A stretch of DNA of 64,000 bases from Streptomyces sp. NBC_01016 (GCF_026341035.1 NZ_JAPEOQ010000001.1:3844001-3908000); one strand, 5' to 3'. Counted from the stretch's first letter, positions 37,041 to 45,735 are shown. Translations and numbers: made by a program. The notes: generated by a model from the letters alone, not told the origin.

Positions 37041-37190
37041 CGCCCCGGCGGACTGAACCGCCATCCGCCCCGGCGGACTGAACCGCCATCCGCCCCGGCG
37101 GCCCGAACCGCCCTCCGCCCCGGCGGTCCGAGCCGCCTTCGGCCCAGGCGGCCCGAACCGCCCTCCGACCCGGCGGCCCGAACCGCCTTC
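37041..37190. repeat. six tandem 25-bp repeats with internal hairpins
   Basis: Six units of exactly 25 bases fill 37041-37190 between pdxA2 and deoR. Unit 1 opens with CGCCCCGGCGGACTGAACCG; later units vary at a few positions. Most units contain a small stem GGCGG-N6-CCGCC, so the array can fold as a row of hairpins. The length is not a multiple of three, so it is not coding. It may attenuate or process the transcript between the enzymes and the regulator gene. Confidence 0.8.
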
Positions 37191-37236
37191 CCCTGCACCG
37201 CCGTTGACCGCCTCCGCACCGTAGAGGACCGACCAG

Positions 37237-38058
37237 ATGTCGTCACCGAGCTCCCAGCCGCCCGGCTCTCCGCCGCCCACCTCCCAGGCGCAGGGCTCCC
37301 GGGCCCGCCGGGACCGCATCGTCGACCTGGCCACCACCACAGGACTCGCCAACGTCGAGGAACTCTCCCAGCTCTTCGAGGTCACCCCGTCCACCATCCG
37401 CCGCGACCTCGCACGCCTCACAGCGGAGGGCCGGCTCGCCCGTACCTACGGCGGCGCGATGGCCCTGTCCGCGCACCCCGAGGCCTCGCTGCGGCAGCGC
37501 ACGGGGGAGGCGTACGACGAGAAGCGTGCCATCGCGCAGTGGGCGGCGCGCGCGGTGGAGCCGGGCGAGACGCTGCTCCTCGACGCCGGTACGACGGTCG
37601 GCGCGCTCGCCCATGAGCTGCGCGCCATCAAGGAGTTGACCATCGCGACGACGGGCCTGACCGCGCTGCACGCGCTCGCCGACGCGGAGGGCGTGCACGT
37701 CGAATGCCTCGGCGGCACGCTGCGCCCGCTCAGCCAGGGTTTCGTGGGCCCGCTCACCGAGGCCGCCCTGGAGCGGATGTCGTTCGACCGCGTCTTCCTC
37801 GGCGCCGACGGCGTCACGGTCGACCGCGGCATCTGCGAGGCGGACCTGCGCCAGACCCGCCTCAAGGAGCTCATGGCCCGCCGGGCCGACCACGTCTACA
37901 TCCTCGCCCACGGCAGCAAGCTGGGCCGCGCCCCGTTCCACGCGTGGGCGACGCTGAAGGAGGGCTGGACCCTGGTGACCGACGCGTCGGCGCCGGCGGA
38001 GCAGGTCAGAGCGTTCGAGGCGCGCGGGGTGCGGGTGGAGGTCGCGGGAAGCGGGTGA
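37237..38058 (+). CDS. DeoR-family regulator
   Basis: 273 aa. After a ~20-residue Pro/Ser/Gln-rich leader comes the DeoR helix-turn-helix (VEELSQLFEVTPSTIRRDLARLTAEGRLARTYGGA, about residues 37-71), then the sugar-phosphate-sensing domain with LLLDAGTTVGALA and the FLGADGV segment. It probably senses a phosphorylated four-carbon acid or dihydroxyacetone phosphate and controls dtnK-pdxA2. It follows pdxA2 after a 210-base region that holds the 25-bp repeat array. Confidence 0.88.
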   Translation: MSSPSSQPPGSPPPTSQAQGSRARRDRIVDLATTTGLANVEELSQLFEVTPSTIRRDLARLTAEGRLARTYGGAMALSAHPEASLRQRTGEAYDEKRAIAQWAARAVEPGETLLLDAGTTVGALAHELRAIKELTIATTGLTALHALADAEGVHVECLGGTLRPLSQGFVGPLTEAALERMSFDRVFLGADGVTVDRGICEADLRQTRLKELMARRADHVYILAHGSKLGRAPFHAWATLKEGWTLVTDASAPAEQVRAFEARGVRVEVAGSG

Positions 38059-38160
38059 CCGTACCGGCCCGCCAAGTGTCGTTGGGGCTGGGGTAGTTGA
38101 GTCACAAGGGGTGCGCGGGGCCTTGCCACCGGATCCGGCGGCACTCTATTGTCCCGCGCA

Positions 38161-38172
38161 GAAAGCGCTTTC
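38161..38172. promoter_or_regulatory. palindrome GAAAGCGCTTTC before pectate lyase
   Basis: A perfect 12-bp palindrome with central CG, the form bound by LacI/CcpA-type sugar regulators. It lies 117-128 bases before the pectate lyase start and is the clearest operator candidate in that 230-base promoter region. No LacI gene is in the window. Confidence 0.5.
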
Positions 38173-38288
38173 CCCCTCTCGTTGCCGGTCGTCACACCGG
38201 TTGCACCGGCATGCCCAGAGCACACCTGAATCAGTGCACTGCACCGCGCTGTGCTGCACCTGCACTGCACCGGAAGGGAACCACGACG

Positions 38289-39401
38289 ATGAAGTTACCC
38301 AGATCCGTCTCGCTCCGCCTCACCGCCGGGATCGGCGCGCTCGCCCTCGCGGGAGCCGCCGCGATGACGCCGTCGACGTCCGAGGCCTCGGCGGCCGTGA
38401 CCGGCACCGCCACCGGCTACGCCACGCAGAACGGCGGAACCACCGGAGGCGCGGGCGGAACGACCGTACGGGCCACCACCGGGACCCAGATCCACGCGGC
38501 GCTGTGCAACCGCGCGAGCGACAGCACCCCGATCACCATCGAGGTCGAGGGCACGATCAACCACGGCAACACCAGCAAGGTGTCGGGCGACAGCTGCAAC
38601 ACGGCCGCCGGTGTGATCGAGCTCAAGCAGATCAGCAACGTCACGCTCGTGGGTGTCGGCAGCGGCGCGGTCTTCGACCAACTCGGCATCCACATCCGCG
38701 AGTCCAGCAACATCATCATCCAGAACGTGACGGTCCAGAACGTCAAGAAGTCCGGCTCGCCCACCTCCAACGGCGGCGACGCCATCGGCATGGAGAGCGA
38801 TGTCCGCAACGTCTGGGTGGACCATGTGAACCTGCGTGCCTCGGGCGGGGAGTCGGAGGGCTACGACGGCCTCTTCGACATGAAGGACGACACCAAGTAC
38901 GTCACCCTCTCGTACAGCACGCTGCGCAACTCGGGCCGTGGTGGCCTCATCGGCTCCAGCGAGACGGAGCTGTCCAACGGCTTCATCACGTTCCACCACA
39001 ACCTGTACGAGAACATCGACTCCCGCGCACCCCTGCTGCGCGGTGGCACGGCGCACATGTACAACAACTACTACGTGAGCCTCAACGAGTCGGGCATCAA
39101 CTCCCGCGCGGGCGCCAAGGCCAAGGTCGACAACAACTACTTCAAGGACTCGAAGGACGTCCTCGGCACGTTCTACACGACCGCCGCCGGGTCCTGGCAG
39201 GTCAGTGGCAACACCTTCGACAACGTGACCTGGTCGGCCGCCGAGAGCGACTACAAGCCGGCCGGACCGAACCCGGTGTCGAACACCACGGTCTCGATCC
39301 CGTACTCCTTCAAGCTCGACTCCGCGTCCTGCGTGCCGAGTGTCGTGGGCGAGACGGCGGGCGCCAACAAGGGCATGAAGGTGTCGGACGGCAGCTGCTA
39401 G
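38289..39401 (+). CDS. secreted pectate lyase, polysaccharide lyase family 1
   Basis: 370 aa, ATG after GGAAGGG. A Sec signal peptide covers residues ~1-36 (MKLPRSVSLRLTAGIGALAL, then an Ala-rich end with ASAAV). The rest is a right-handed beta-helix: VWVDHVNLRA with calcium-binding Asp, YDGLFDMK, and the catalytic arginine motif RAPLLRGG in NIDSRAPLLRGG. A Cys pair near the end probably forms a disulfide. It cleaves polygalacturonate by beta-elimination outside the cell. A strong terminator follows. It is a monocistronic gene unrelated in function to its flanks apart from plant-derived carbon use. Confidence 0.93.
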   Translation: MKLPRSVSLRLTAGIGALALAGAAAMTPSTSEASAAVTGTATGYATQNGGTTGGAGGTTVRATTGTQIHAALCNRASDSTPITIEVEGTINHGNTSKVSGDSCNTAAGVIELKQISNVTLVGVGSGAVFDQLGIHIRESSNIIIQNVTVQNVKKSGSPTSNGGDAIGMESDVRNVWVDHVNLRASGGESEGYDGLFDMKDDTKYVTLSYSTLRNSGRGGLIGSSETELSNGFITFHHNLYENIDSRAPLLRGGTAHMYNNYYVSLNESGINSRAGAKAKVDNNYFKDSKDVLGTFYTTAAGSWQVSGNTFDNVTWSAAESDYKPAGPNPVSNTTVSIPYSFKLDSASCVPSVVGETAGANKGMKVSDGSC

Positions 39402-39446
39402 CTCGCGGTGGCCGACCTCAACCGACCCGAGGTCTCACGCGACATC

Positions 39447-39483
39447 GGGCCCGTCCACCGGTGCCTCACCGGTGGACGGGCCC
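39447..39483. terminator. bidirectional terminator between convergent genes
   Basis: A perfect 17-bp stem (GGGCCCGTCCACCGGTG and its complement) with loop CCT, lying between the pectate lyase stop and the convergent lamin-tail gene stop. Confidence 0.88.
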
Positions 39484-39512
39484 TGTGCCACGGGTGGCGG
39501 GCCGTGGTCCGG

Positions 39513-40004
39513 TCAGCCGTGGTACGCGATGTACCCGTTGCGGTCCCGGTCGTTCGTCGACGCCTTGTACGAGTGGACGTCGGAGCGGGGGCCCGACGGC
39601 TTGTACAGGTAGATGGTGTCCTTGTCGTTGTTCCACATGAAGTTGCAGTTGTCGCGGTAGACGACGTTCTTCGCGTCGGAGTCGCTGCCGTTGCCGCCGC
39701 GCAGCTTGACGTAGTCACCGGGCTGCAGGGAGTGGCTCGCGGTGAACTTGAAGCGGTTCCCCGTGGCGTCCTTCACGAGGTACCCCTTGAGGTTCACCGT
39801 CGCGGTCCGCGAGTAGTTCTTGATGGTCAGGTACTCGTTCTTGGTGTTGCCGCCCGAGCAGCGGTTGGAGTCCGGGCCCGGGGCGTTGTACTGAACGCCC
39901 CGGATCTTCAGGGCCGAGGTGTACTCGGCGGCCTGCGCGGGCGTCACGGCCGCGGCGAGCGCGGCGGCGGCGAAGACGGCGGGCAGGGCGTAGCGGTAGC
40001 GCAT
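39513..40004 (-). CDS. secreted lamin-tail-domain protein
   Basis: 163 aa. Signal peptide at residues 1-26 (MRYRYALPAVFAAAALAAAV, cleavage after AQA). The mature part is a single immunoglobulin-like lamin tail domain: ALKIRGVQYNAPGPD, NEYLTIKNYSRTATVNLKGYLVKD, SLQPGDYVKLRGG and a DTIYLYKPSG strand. The domain often mediates protein, DNA or surface contacts in secreted bacterial proteins; no enzyme motif is visible. Two cysteines are available for a disulfide. An operator-like 23-bp dyad lies upstream. Confidence 0.82.
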   Translation of the reverse strand: MRYRYALPAVFAAAALAAAVTPAQAAEYTSALKIRGVQYNAPGPDSNRCSGGNTKNEYLTIKNYSRTATVNLKGYLVKDATGNRFKFTASHSLQPGDYVKLRGGNGSDSDAKNVVYRDNCNFMWNNDKDTIYLYKPSGPRSDVHSYKASTNDRDRNGYIAYHG

Positions 40005-40068
40005 GAGGTTCCCCCCTCAGTTGTTCTGGTGAAGCTCCGAGAGCATATGACACGTGAATGGCCCGTGA

Positions 40069-40091
40069 CGTACATGTGTAGAAAATGTACG
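40069..40091. promoter_or_regulatory. 23-bp dyad CGTACAT-N9-ATGTACG
   Basis: Seven-base perfect arms with a nine-base centre, 65-87 bases upstream of the lamin-tail gene. The AT-rich centre in a GC-rich setting and the symmetry suggest a protein-binding site or promoter operator. Confidence 0.5.
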
Positions 40092-40122
40092 CATGCTGGT
40101 ATGGAGGGGGGATGGCTCGACG

Positions 40123-41688
40123 TCAGGGCGTGCTGATCGACGCCCCCGGCCCCAGCGGTATGTCGAAGCCGTAGAAGATGCCGAGCACGGCCAGCCACGC
40201 CACGAGGAACGGCACCACGAAAACCGACAACCGCGAGAGCAGGGAGCCCAGTTGGGCCTCCGGCTCGTAGCGTTTGAGGACCGTCAGGAGTAGGAAGACG
40301 TAGGGGTTCAGCGGCGTGATCATCTGGGTGGCCGAGTCACCGATGCGGAACGCCGCCTGGGTGACCGCCGGTTCCATGTGGAGCAGCATGAAGGCCGGGA
40401 CGAAGACCGGAGCCACCAAGGACCACAGCGCCGAACCCGACGTGATGAACAGGTTCAGTACACACACCAGCAGGACGAAGGCCACCAGGCCCAAGTAGCC
40501 CGTCAGGCCCACCGATTCGAGCAGCGCCGCGCCCTTCACGGCCAGCAGCGTGCCCAGGTTCGACCAGTCGAAGACGCCGATGACCTGCGCGATGACCAGG
40601 ATGAGCACGATGTATGCGGACATACCCGTGATCGCGTCGGCCATCATGCGCGGCACGTCCTCGAAGCGCGTCACCGCCTTGACCGTACGGCCGTAGACCG
40701 CGCCGGCCAGGAGGAACGCCAGGAAGAGGAGCGGGACGATGCCGTCCAGGACCGGGGAGGGGACCAGCGCCCCGCCTTCGCCGCGCAGCGGGGAGCCGGG
40801 CAGCAGCCAGCAGGTGATGACCACGGCGGCGTAGGCGAGGACCGCGAGTCCCGCGCGGAGCATGCCGCGGCGTTGGAGGTCGGTGACCTCTGTAGTCACC
40901 GCGTTCCCCGCGCCGTCGGTGTCATCGGCCGCGGTCGGCTGCGGCAGTCGCGGCTCCAGGACCCGCGAGATGAGGAAGCCGCCGATGAGGGCGAGGACGA
41001 CGCTCGCGGAGGCCGTGTAGAAGTAGTTGATCAGGATGTGCGTCGGGGCGTCCCCGCCCTGCGGGAGGACCTGCGCGGCCTGATGGGTGATGCCCGTGTA
41101 CAGCGCGTCGAGGGCGCCGATCGTGAAGCCCGCCGCGTACCCCGCGCACACGCAGGCGAAGCCGCCGATCAGGCCCGCGACCGGGTTGCGGCCCGCGTTC
41201 TTGAACACCAGCGCGGCCAGCGGCGGGATCACCAGGATCGCCACGTCGCTCATCAAGTGGGCCTGCGCCGCCACGAAGGCGACCAGGTAGGGGAGGAGCC
41301 ACCCGGGGGCGCGGGAGATCGAGGCACGGACCACCGTCTCCAGGAGTCCGGTGCGTTCGGCCACGCCCACCGCCGCCATCATCAGCAGCACCGTGCCGAG
41401 CGACGGGAAGCCCGTGAAGTTGGGGATGAAGTTCTCCAGGAGCCAGACCACGCCGTCCCCGGTGAACACCCCCTGCACCGCGACCGTCTTGTCCTCGCCG
41501 GGTATGCGCACCGTCGCGCCCGCCGCCGCGAGCGCCGTGGAGACGGCGCCCACGAGGACGAACAGACCGAGGAAGAGGAGGACCGGGTGGGGCAGCTTGT
41601 TGCCCACCCGCTCGATGCCGGACATGGCCTTGTCGATGAACCCCCGTCTGGTGGGGGCCTTCTCGGGTGCCGGCGCCTGTGTCGTCAT
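40123..41688 (-). CDS. AbgT-family transporter
   Basis: 521 aa with about 11-12 membrane helices. AbgT family segments are clear: RVGNKLPHPVLLFLGLFVLV near the start, FPSLGTVLLMMAAVGVAERTGLL, and NLFITSGSALWSLVAPVFVPA and GDSATQMITPLNPYVFLLL near the end. The family moves p-aminobenzoyl-glutamate and related aromatic dipeptide-like acids, some exporting sulfonamides. The ATG overlaps the amidohydrolase stop, so the two form a transport-and-hydrolysis pair, as in abg operons. Confidence 0.9.
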   Translation of the reverse strand: MTTQAPAPEKAPTRRGFIDKAMSGIERVGNKLPHPVLLFLGLFVLVGAVSTALAAAGATVRIPGEDKTVAVQGVFTGDGVVWLLENFIPNFTGFPSLGTVLLMMAAVGVAERTGLLETVVRASISRAPGWLLPYLVAFVAAQAHLMSDVAILVIPPLAALVFKNAGRNPVAGLIGGFACVCAGYAAGFTIGALDALYTGITHQAAQVLPQGGDAPTHILINYFYTASASVVLALIGGFLISRVLEPRLPQPTAADDTDGAGNAVTTEVTDLQRRGMLRAGLAVLAYAAVVITCWLLPGSPLRGEGGALVPSPVLDGIVPLLFLAFLLAGAVYGRTVKAVTRFEDVPRMMADAITGMSAYIVLILVIAQVIGVFDWSNLGTLLAVKGAALLESVGLTGYLGLVAFVLLVCVLNLFITSGSALWSLVAPVFVPAFMLLHMEPAVTQAAFRIGDSATQMITPLNPYVFLLLTVLKRYEPEAQLGSLLSRLSVFVVPFLVAWLAVLGIFYGFDIPLGPGASISTP

Positions 41689-42926
41689 GTCCCGAGTCCG
41701 TTCTTGCGCAGTGTGCCGCCCTGCGCGACGAGGACGACGTTCGCCGGGTCGGCGAGCAGCGCGATGTCCGCGAGCGGGTCGCCCTCGCACAGCACCAGGT
41801 CGGCCCGCTTGCCCGCCTCCAGCGTGCCGATCTCGGCTTCCAGGCCCAGGAGTTCGGCGGCGGAGCGGGTGCCGGTGGTGATCGCCTGCAGCGGTGTCAT
41901 GCCGAGGGCCACGAGGTGGGTGAGCTCGCGCAGGTTGCGGCCGTGCGGCACCATCGCCGCGTCCGTGCCCATGGCGATCTTCACGCCCTCGGCGATCGCC
42001 GCGGAGATGTTCTCCTTGGTGATGCCGGACCAGCGGATCTTCTTCTCGTAGTGGTACGGCTCCATCGTGGCCTTGTCGATGCCGTCGAAGACCGTGGAGA
42101 GCGTCGGGACGACGAACGTGCCCCGCTCGCCCGCGAGTTCACGGGCCTGCGCCGACATGCCGTAGCCGTGCTCGACGCTGGTGACACCGCCGCGGATCGC
42201 GTTGAGGATGCCCGCCGTGCCCTGCGCGTGCGCGGCGACCGGGCGGCCGCCGTGCCGGGCCAACTCCTCGACGACGGTACGGATTTCGTCCTCGGTCAGG
42301 CCCTCGTCGTCGGGGTGGTCGTAGGGGCTCGACATGCCGCCCGTGGCACACACCTTGATGACATCGGCGCCCGCGCGCAGCAGCTTGCGCACGGCGAGCC
42401 GCACCTCGTCCGGGGTGTCGGCGATCTCGCCCATCCCGGAGCTCGGGTCGAAGCCGCACTCGGTGGCGAAGTCGGCGTGGCCGCCGGTGTGACTGAGGAT
42501 GCGGACCGCCGTGTGGATGCGCGGTCCCGTGGTGAGTCCCTGGGCCACGGCCGTGCGGTAGCCGGCGGGCAGGCCGCCCAGGTCGCGGACCGTGGTGACA
42601 CCCGCGTCGAGGGTGGCGCGCAGCCGCTGCGCGGTGCGGAACACCTCGACCGTGGTGTCCTGCTCGTAACGGCGCACCATCTGGCGCGCGGACTCGACAC
42701 CGAGGTGGACGTGGGTGTCGATGAAGCCGGGGAGCAGGGTGCGGCCTCCGGCGTCGATGGTGGCTACGCCGGGCAGGGCGTCCGGCGCCGTCGCGGCGGG
42801 CCCCGCGTAGGCGATGAGGCCCTCGGCGTCGACGACGAGCGTGGCGTTCTCGACGGGCGCGGCGCCGGTGCCGTCGATCAGGCGGGCGTCGGTGATACGG
42901 AGCGAGGAAAGCTGTTGGGAACTCAT
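41685..42926 (-). CDS. metal-dependent amidohydrolase, Xaa-Pro dipeptidase/imidazolonepropionase-like
   Basis: 413 aa. The amidohydrolase metal site is complete: HVHLG (residues ~71-75), a carboxylated-Lys candidate in ADVIKVCATGG, His in VAAHAQG and SVEHGYG, and Asp in AMGTDAA. It belongs to the cytosolic group that includes the Sgx9260 dipeptidases, which split N-acyl amino acids or dipeptides. It is first in the operon with the AbgT transporter and divergent from the AsnC regulator gene. Likely role: hydrolysis of the imported amide. Confidence 0.85.
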   Translation of the reverse strand: MSSQQLSSLRITDARLIDGTGAAPVENATLVVDAEGLIAYAGPAATAPDALPGVATIDAGGRTLLPGFIDTHVHLGVESARQMVRRYEQDTTVEVFRTAQRLRATLDAGVTTVRDLGGLPAGYRTAVAQGLTTGPRIHTAVRILSHTGGHADFATECGFDPSSGMGEIADTPDEVRLAVRKLLRAGADVIKVCATGGMSSPYDHPDDEGLTEDEIRTVVEELARHGGRPVAAHAQGTAGILNAIRGGVTSVEHGYGMSAQARELAGERGTFVVPTLSTVFDGIDKATMEPYHYEKKIRWSGITKENISAAIAEGVKIAMGTDAAMVPHGRNLRELTHLVALGMTPLQAITTGTRSAAELLGLEAEIGTLEAGKRADLVLCEGDPLADIALLADPANVVLVAQGGTLRKNGLGT

Positions 42927-43016
42927 GAGCGAACACTGTCGGATTCGGCGATGACGAACACGTAAAATCGCAGGAACCCGACCTGGTCCACCTATCTGTG
43001 CAGGATTTCGGCCACC

Positions 43017-44072
43017 GTGAGCACGCAGCATTCGGAACCTTCCGCGGCGGAGCGCGCCCGGATCGACGAGCTCGATTTCGCGCTCGTGCACGCCCTTCAG
43101 GTCAACACCCGCGCCCCGTGGACGCTCATCGGCGAGGCCCTCGACATCGACCCCGTCACCGCCGCCCGGCGCTGGGAGCGGCTCGCGCGCAGCGGGGCCG
43201 CCTGGGTCGACGGGTATCTCGCGCTCGACCGCGACGAGGGATCGGTGTACGCGCAGGTCGAGATCGACACCGGCGGGCATCTGCCGGAGGACGTGCTGAC
43301 CTCGCTCGCCGCGGACTCCCGGATGCTCAGCCTCAAGCAGACGTCCGGCGGGCGCGATCTGCTGGCCATCGTGGGCGCCTCGTCGTTCGACGACCTCGCC
43401 CGGTACACCGGGGAGCGGATCTCCCGGCTGCCCGGTGTGCGCGGCACCCGGATCCATGTCATCACGGCGGTGCCCTTCGAGGGCGCGCAGTGGCGGCTGC
43501 GGAGCCTCACGCCGAGCCAGCGCGCGGTGCTGCGGCCCGAGCACGCGGACGCCGAGAGCCCGGTCCCCGACGAGCCGATACGTCCCATCGACCGGCGCAT
43601 CGCGCACGCGCTCGGCACGGACGGGCGGATGCCGCTGTCAGGCCTGGCCCGCGCGACCGGGGCGAGCACCGCCACGGTCCGGCGCAGGCTGCGGGTGCTG
43701 ACGGCGGGCGGGCGGCTCTCGCTGCGGTGCACGCTGGCCCGGCCGCTCACGGAATTCCCCGTGTCCGCCGTCTACTTCGGGTCCGTGCCCGCCGAGAACC
43801 TGGACCCCGCCGTGCAGGCCCTGCGCACCCTGCCGGGCCTGCGCATGTGCAGCATCACCGCGGGCACCCACAACCTCATCCTGGACATCTGGCTGCGCAC
43901 ACTGGCCGAGGTGCACACCACGGAGGCACTCCTCAACCGCCGCCTCGCCGACCTCGGCCTGCGCATCACGGAGCGCGCGGTGGTGCTGCGCACGCTGAAG
44001 CACGCCGGCCGACTCCTCGACCGGCGCGGCCACAGCGTGGGCGCCGTGCCCCTCAGGTCGACCGGAGACTGA
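43017..44072 (+). CDS. double-module Lrp/AsnC-family regulator
   Basis: 351 aa, GTG start, about twice the usual Lrp length. Each half has an AsnC helix-turn-helix (first: VHALQVNTRAPWTLIGEAL; second: IAHALGTDGRMPLSGLARATG) followed by a RAM-type effector domain, with the second half stopping at residue ~335. The protein is transcribed away from the amidohydrolase/AbgT operon across a 90-base gap containing the A/T-rich CGTAAAATCG, so it most likely controls that operon. Its 3' end overlaps the convergent MFS gene by 20 bases. Confidence 0.85.
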   Translation: MSTQHSEPSAAERARIDELDFALVHALQVNTRAPWTLIGEALDIDPVTAARRWERLARSGAAWVDGYLALDRDEGSVYAQVEIDTGGHLPEDVLTSLAADSRMLSLKQTSGGRDLLAIVGASSFDDLARYTGERISRLPGVRGTRIHVITAVPFEGAQWRLRSLTPSQRAVLRPEHADAESPVPDEPIRPIDRRIAHALGTDGRMPLSGLARATGASTATVRRRLRVLTAGGRLSLRCTLARPLTEFPVSAVYFGSVPAENLDPAVQALRTLPGLRMCSITAGTHNLILDIWLRTLAEVHTTEALLNRRLADLGLRITERAVVLRTLKHAGRLLDRRGHSVGAVPLRSTGD

Positions 44073-45528
44073 GCTCCCGCTCCTCCGCGTCCGCGTCGAA
44101 GCCCACCGGCTCCCAGCGCTTCACGAGCAGCGCGATCAGGCCGAGGACGGGCGCGCCGAGAATCACCCAGTACACGCCGGTACCGAGGCCGGTGCTGAGG
44201 ATCGGGAAGAAGAACAGCGTGAGCGTCGAACCGAGGCGGAGCACCGCCTGGTTGAAGCCGATGCTGACGCCGCGCATGGAGGTCGGGAAGCCCAACGAGG
44301 CGTAGCTCATGATGTGTGCGCCGGGGCCGAATCCCTGGGCGAACATGAAGGCGCCCAGCATGAGGATGCCCGCCGTCACGACGGCCGTCCCAGAAGGCTG
44401 TCCGATGAGCGCGAGCACCGTGATCGCCACGAGCTGGATCGCGAAGCCCAGCGACATCATCGGCCAGGCGCCCTTCGTCGACGCCCAGCGGATGCCGAGC
44501 AGACCGCCGGTCAGGGCGAAGACGAGGTTCAGGGTGAAGGAGGACGCGATGGTGGTCAGCGGGCCCTGCGTCATGAGCGTGGCGATGATGATCGGCAGAC
44601 CGAACGCGACTGCGTTGTAGCCGAAGGTCTCCGCGAGGCCGACGGCCACCGACTGGATGGTGCGGGTGCGGTACGGGCCCTTGAACAGGCGCGCGTAGGA
44701 GGCGAGCCCGGGGCGCTGCGGGCGCTCCGTCTTCCCCTCGACGTCATCGGGGACGTACGCGTCGACACCGTACGACTGCCGCAGGATGCCCGCCGCGCCC
44801 TCCAGGTCGCCCTGGTCGGCGGCCCAGGTCGGGGACTCGTTCATGTAGCGGCGGCGCAGCAGCAGGACCACGAGCGCCGGGATCGCGCCGAAGCCGACGG
44901 TGAAGCGCCACAGCCAGCCCAGGTGGGCGTCGGGCAGCAGGAAGTACAGCGCCATGATCACCAGGTAGCAGCCGCTGGTCGCCGCGTACCAGGCGGGGGA
45001 CCAGGCGGCCGTGCGCGAGCCCTTGCTGCCCTTGCCGCGCAGCCGGGAGAACTCGGCGAGGAACGCGATGGCGACCGGGATGTCCATGCCGACGCCGATG
45101 CCCATCACGAAGCGGGCGCCGATCAGCGTCCACGCGTCCTGCGCGACCGAGCACACCAGCGCCGTGATGACGAAGAACAGCATGTTGGCCATGAAGACCC
45201 GGTAGCGGCCTATTCGGTCCACGAGCCAGCCGCCGACGAGCGCGCCGATCAGCGAGCCGACGCTGATCGACGCGGTGACCACGCCGGCCATCGTGGAGCT
45301 GAGGCCGAACTGCTTCGTGATGTCCGGCAGCCCGTACGCGAGCGAGCTGAGGTCGTACGCGTCGAGGAAGATGCCGCCGAGCGCGATGATCACGATCATC
45401 CGGGCGTGCTTGCCGCGCGCCGTGCCGGAGTTGACCAGGTCGGAGACGTCGGCCGCGGACCGGATCGGCACGGGGCCGGACGCCGCCTCCGCCGGCGTGG
45501 GTGAGGGCAGGGAGGAAGTGGTGCTCAC
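44053..45528 (-). CDS. MFS transporter, metabolite:H+ symporter type
   Basis: 491 aa from GTG 45528, chosen for the GGAAGG upstream; an ATG at 45678 in frame would add 50 residues encoded by short repeats and is less likely. Twelve membrane helices are predicted; GGIFLDAYDLSSLAYG in helix 1 and DRIGRYRVFM in the first loop are typical for the sugar/aromatic acid symporter group. A long Ser/Pro-rich N-terminus precedes helix 1. Substrate unknown; no catabolic gene is immediately coupled. Its end overlaps the convergent AsnC gene. Confidence 0.86.
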   Translation of the reverse strand: MSTTSSLPSPTPAEAASGPVPIRSAADVSDLVNSGTARGKHARMIVIIALGGIFLDAYDLSSLAYGLPDITKQFGLSSTMAGVVTASISVGSLIGALVGGWLVDRIGRYRVFMANMLFFVITALVCSVAQDAWTLIGARFVMGIGVGMDIPVAIAFLAEFSRLRGKGSKGSRTAAWSPAWYAATSGCYLVIMALYFLLPDAHLGWLWRFTVGFGAIPALVVLLLRRRYMNESPTWAADQGDLEGAAGILRQSYGVDAYVPDDVEGKTERPQRPGLASYARLFKGPYRTRTIQSVAVGLAETFGYNAVAFGLPIIIATLMTQGPLTTIASSFTLNLVFALTGGLLGIRWASTKGAWPMMSLGFAIQLVAITVLALIGQPSGTAVVTAGILMLGAFMFAQGFGPGAHIMSYASLGFPTSMRGVSIGFNQAVLRLGSTLTLFFFPILSTGLGTGVYWVILGAPVLGLIALLVKRWEPVGFDADAEERELSLRST

Positions 45529-45554
45529 GGGGGCCTTCCGGGGTGCTGGTGTGC

Positions 45555-45678
45555 TGCGGGTGACGGGTGTGTCACGGATGCGGGTGACAGGTGTGTCGCA
45601 GAATCGTATGCAGCCACCGGAAGGGATTCGTCCACTTGTCCGCATGCTGGTCACCGGGGTTGTCCGCATGCTGGTCAC
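45555..45678. repeat. two pairs of 19-bp direct repeats, both with 24-bp period
   Basis: TGCGGGTGAC(G/A)GGTGTGTC occurs at 45555-45573 and 45579-45597; TTGTCCGCATGCTGGTCAC occurs at 45636-45654 and 45660-45678. Both pairs have a period of 24 bases. They lie between a terminator and the MFS start. They may be repeated binding sites or remnants of slippage. Confidence 0.6.
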
Positions 45679-45684
45679 AGCGGT

Positions 45685-45717
45685 GAGCGGGCCCCGGCCT
45701 TCGACCGGGGCCCGCTC
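45685..45717. terminator. terminator after the exported-enzyme operon
   Basis: A perfect 13-bp stem (GAGCGGGCCCCGG and its complement) around a seven-base loop, 19 bases past the stop of the amidohydrolase gene. Confidence 0.8.
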
Positions 45718-45735
45718 GGTGCGTGCGCTCGTCGC

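Noticed and set aside
37041..37190. CRISPR array
   Set aside because: The repeats are contiguous without unique spacers and no cas gene is present.
41685..41790. Longer N-terminus for the AbgT transporter
   Set aside because: The extra codons overlap the amidohydrolase and are Arg/Gly-rich; ATG 41688 overlaps the upstream stop and matches family length.
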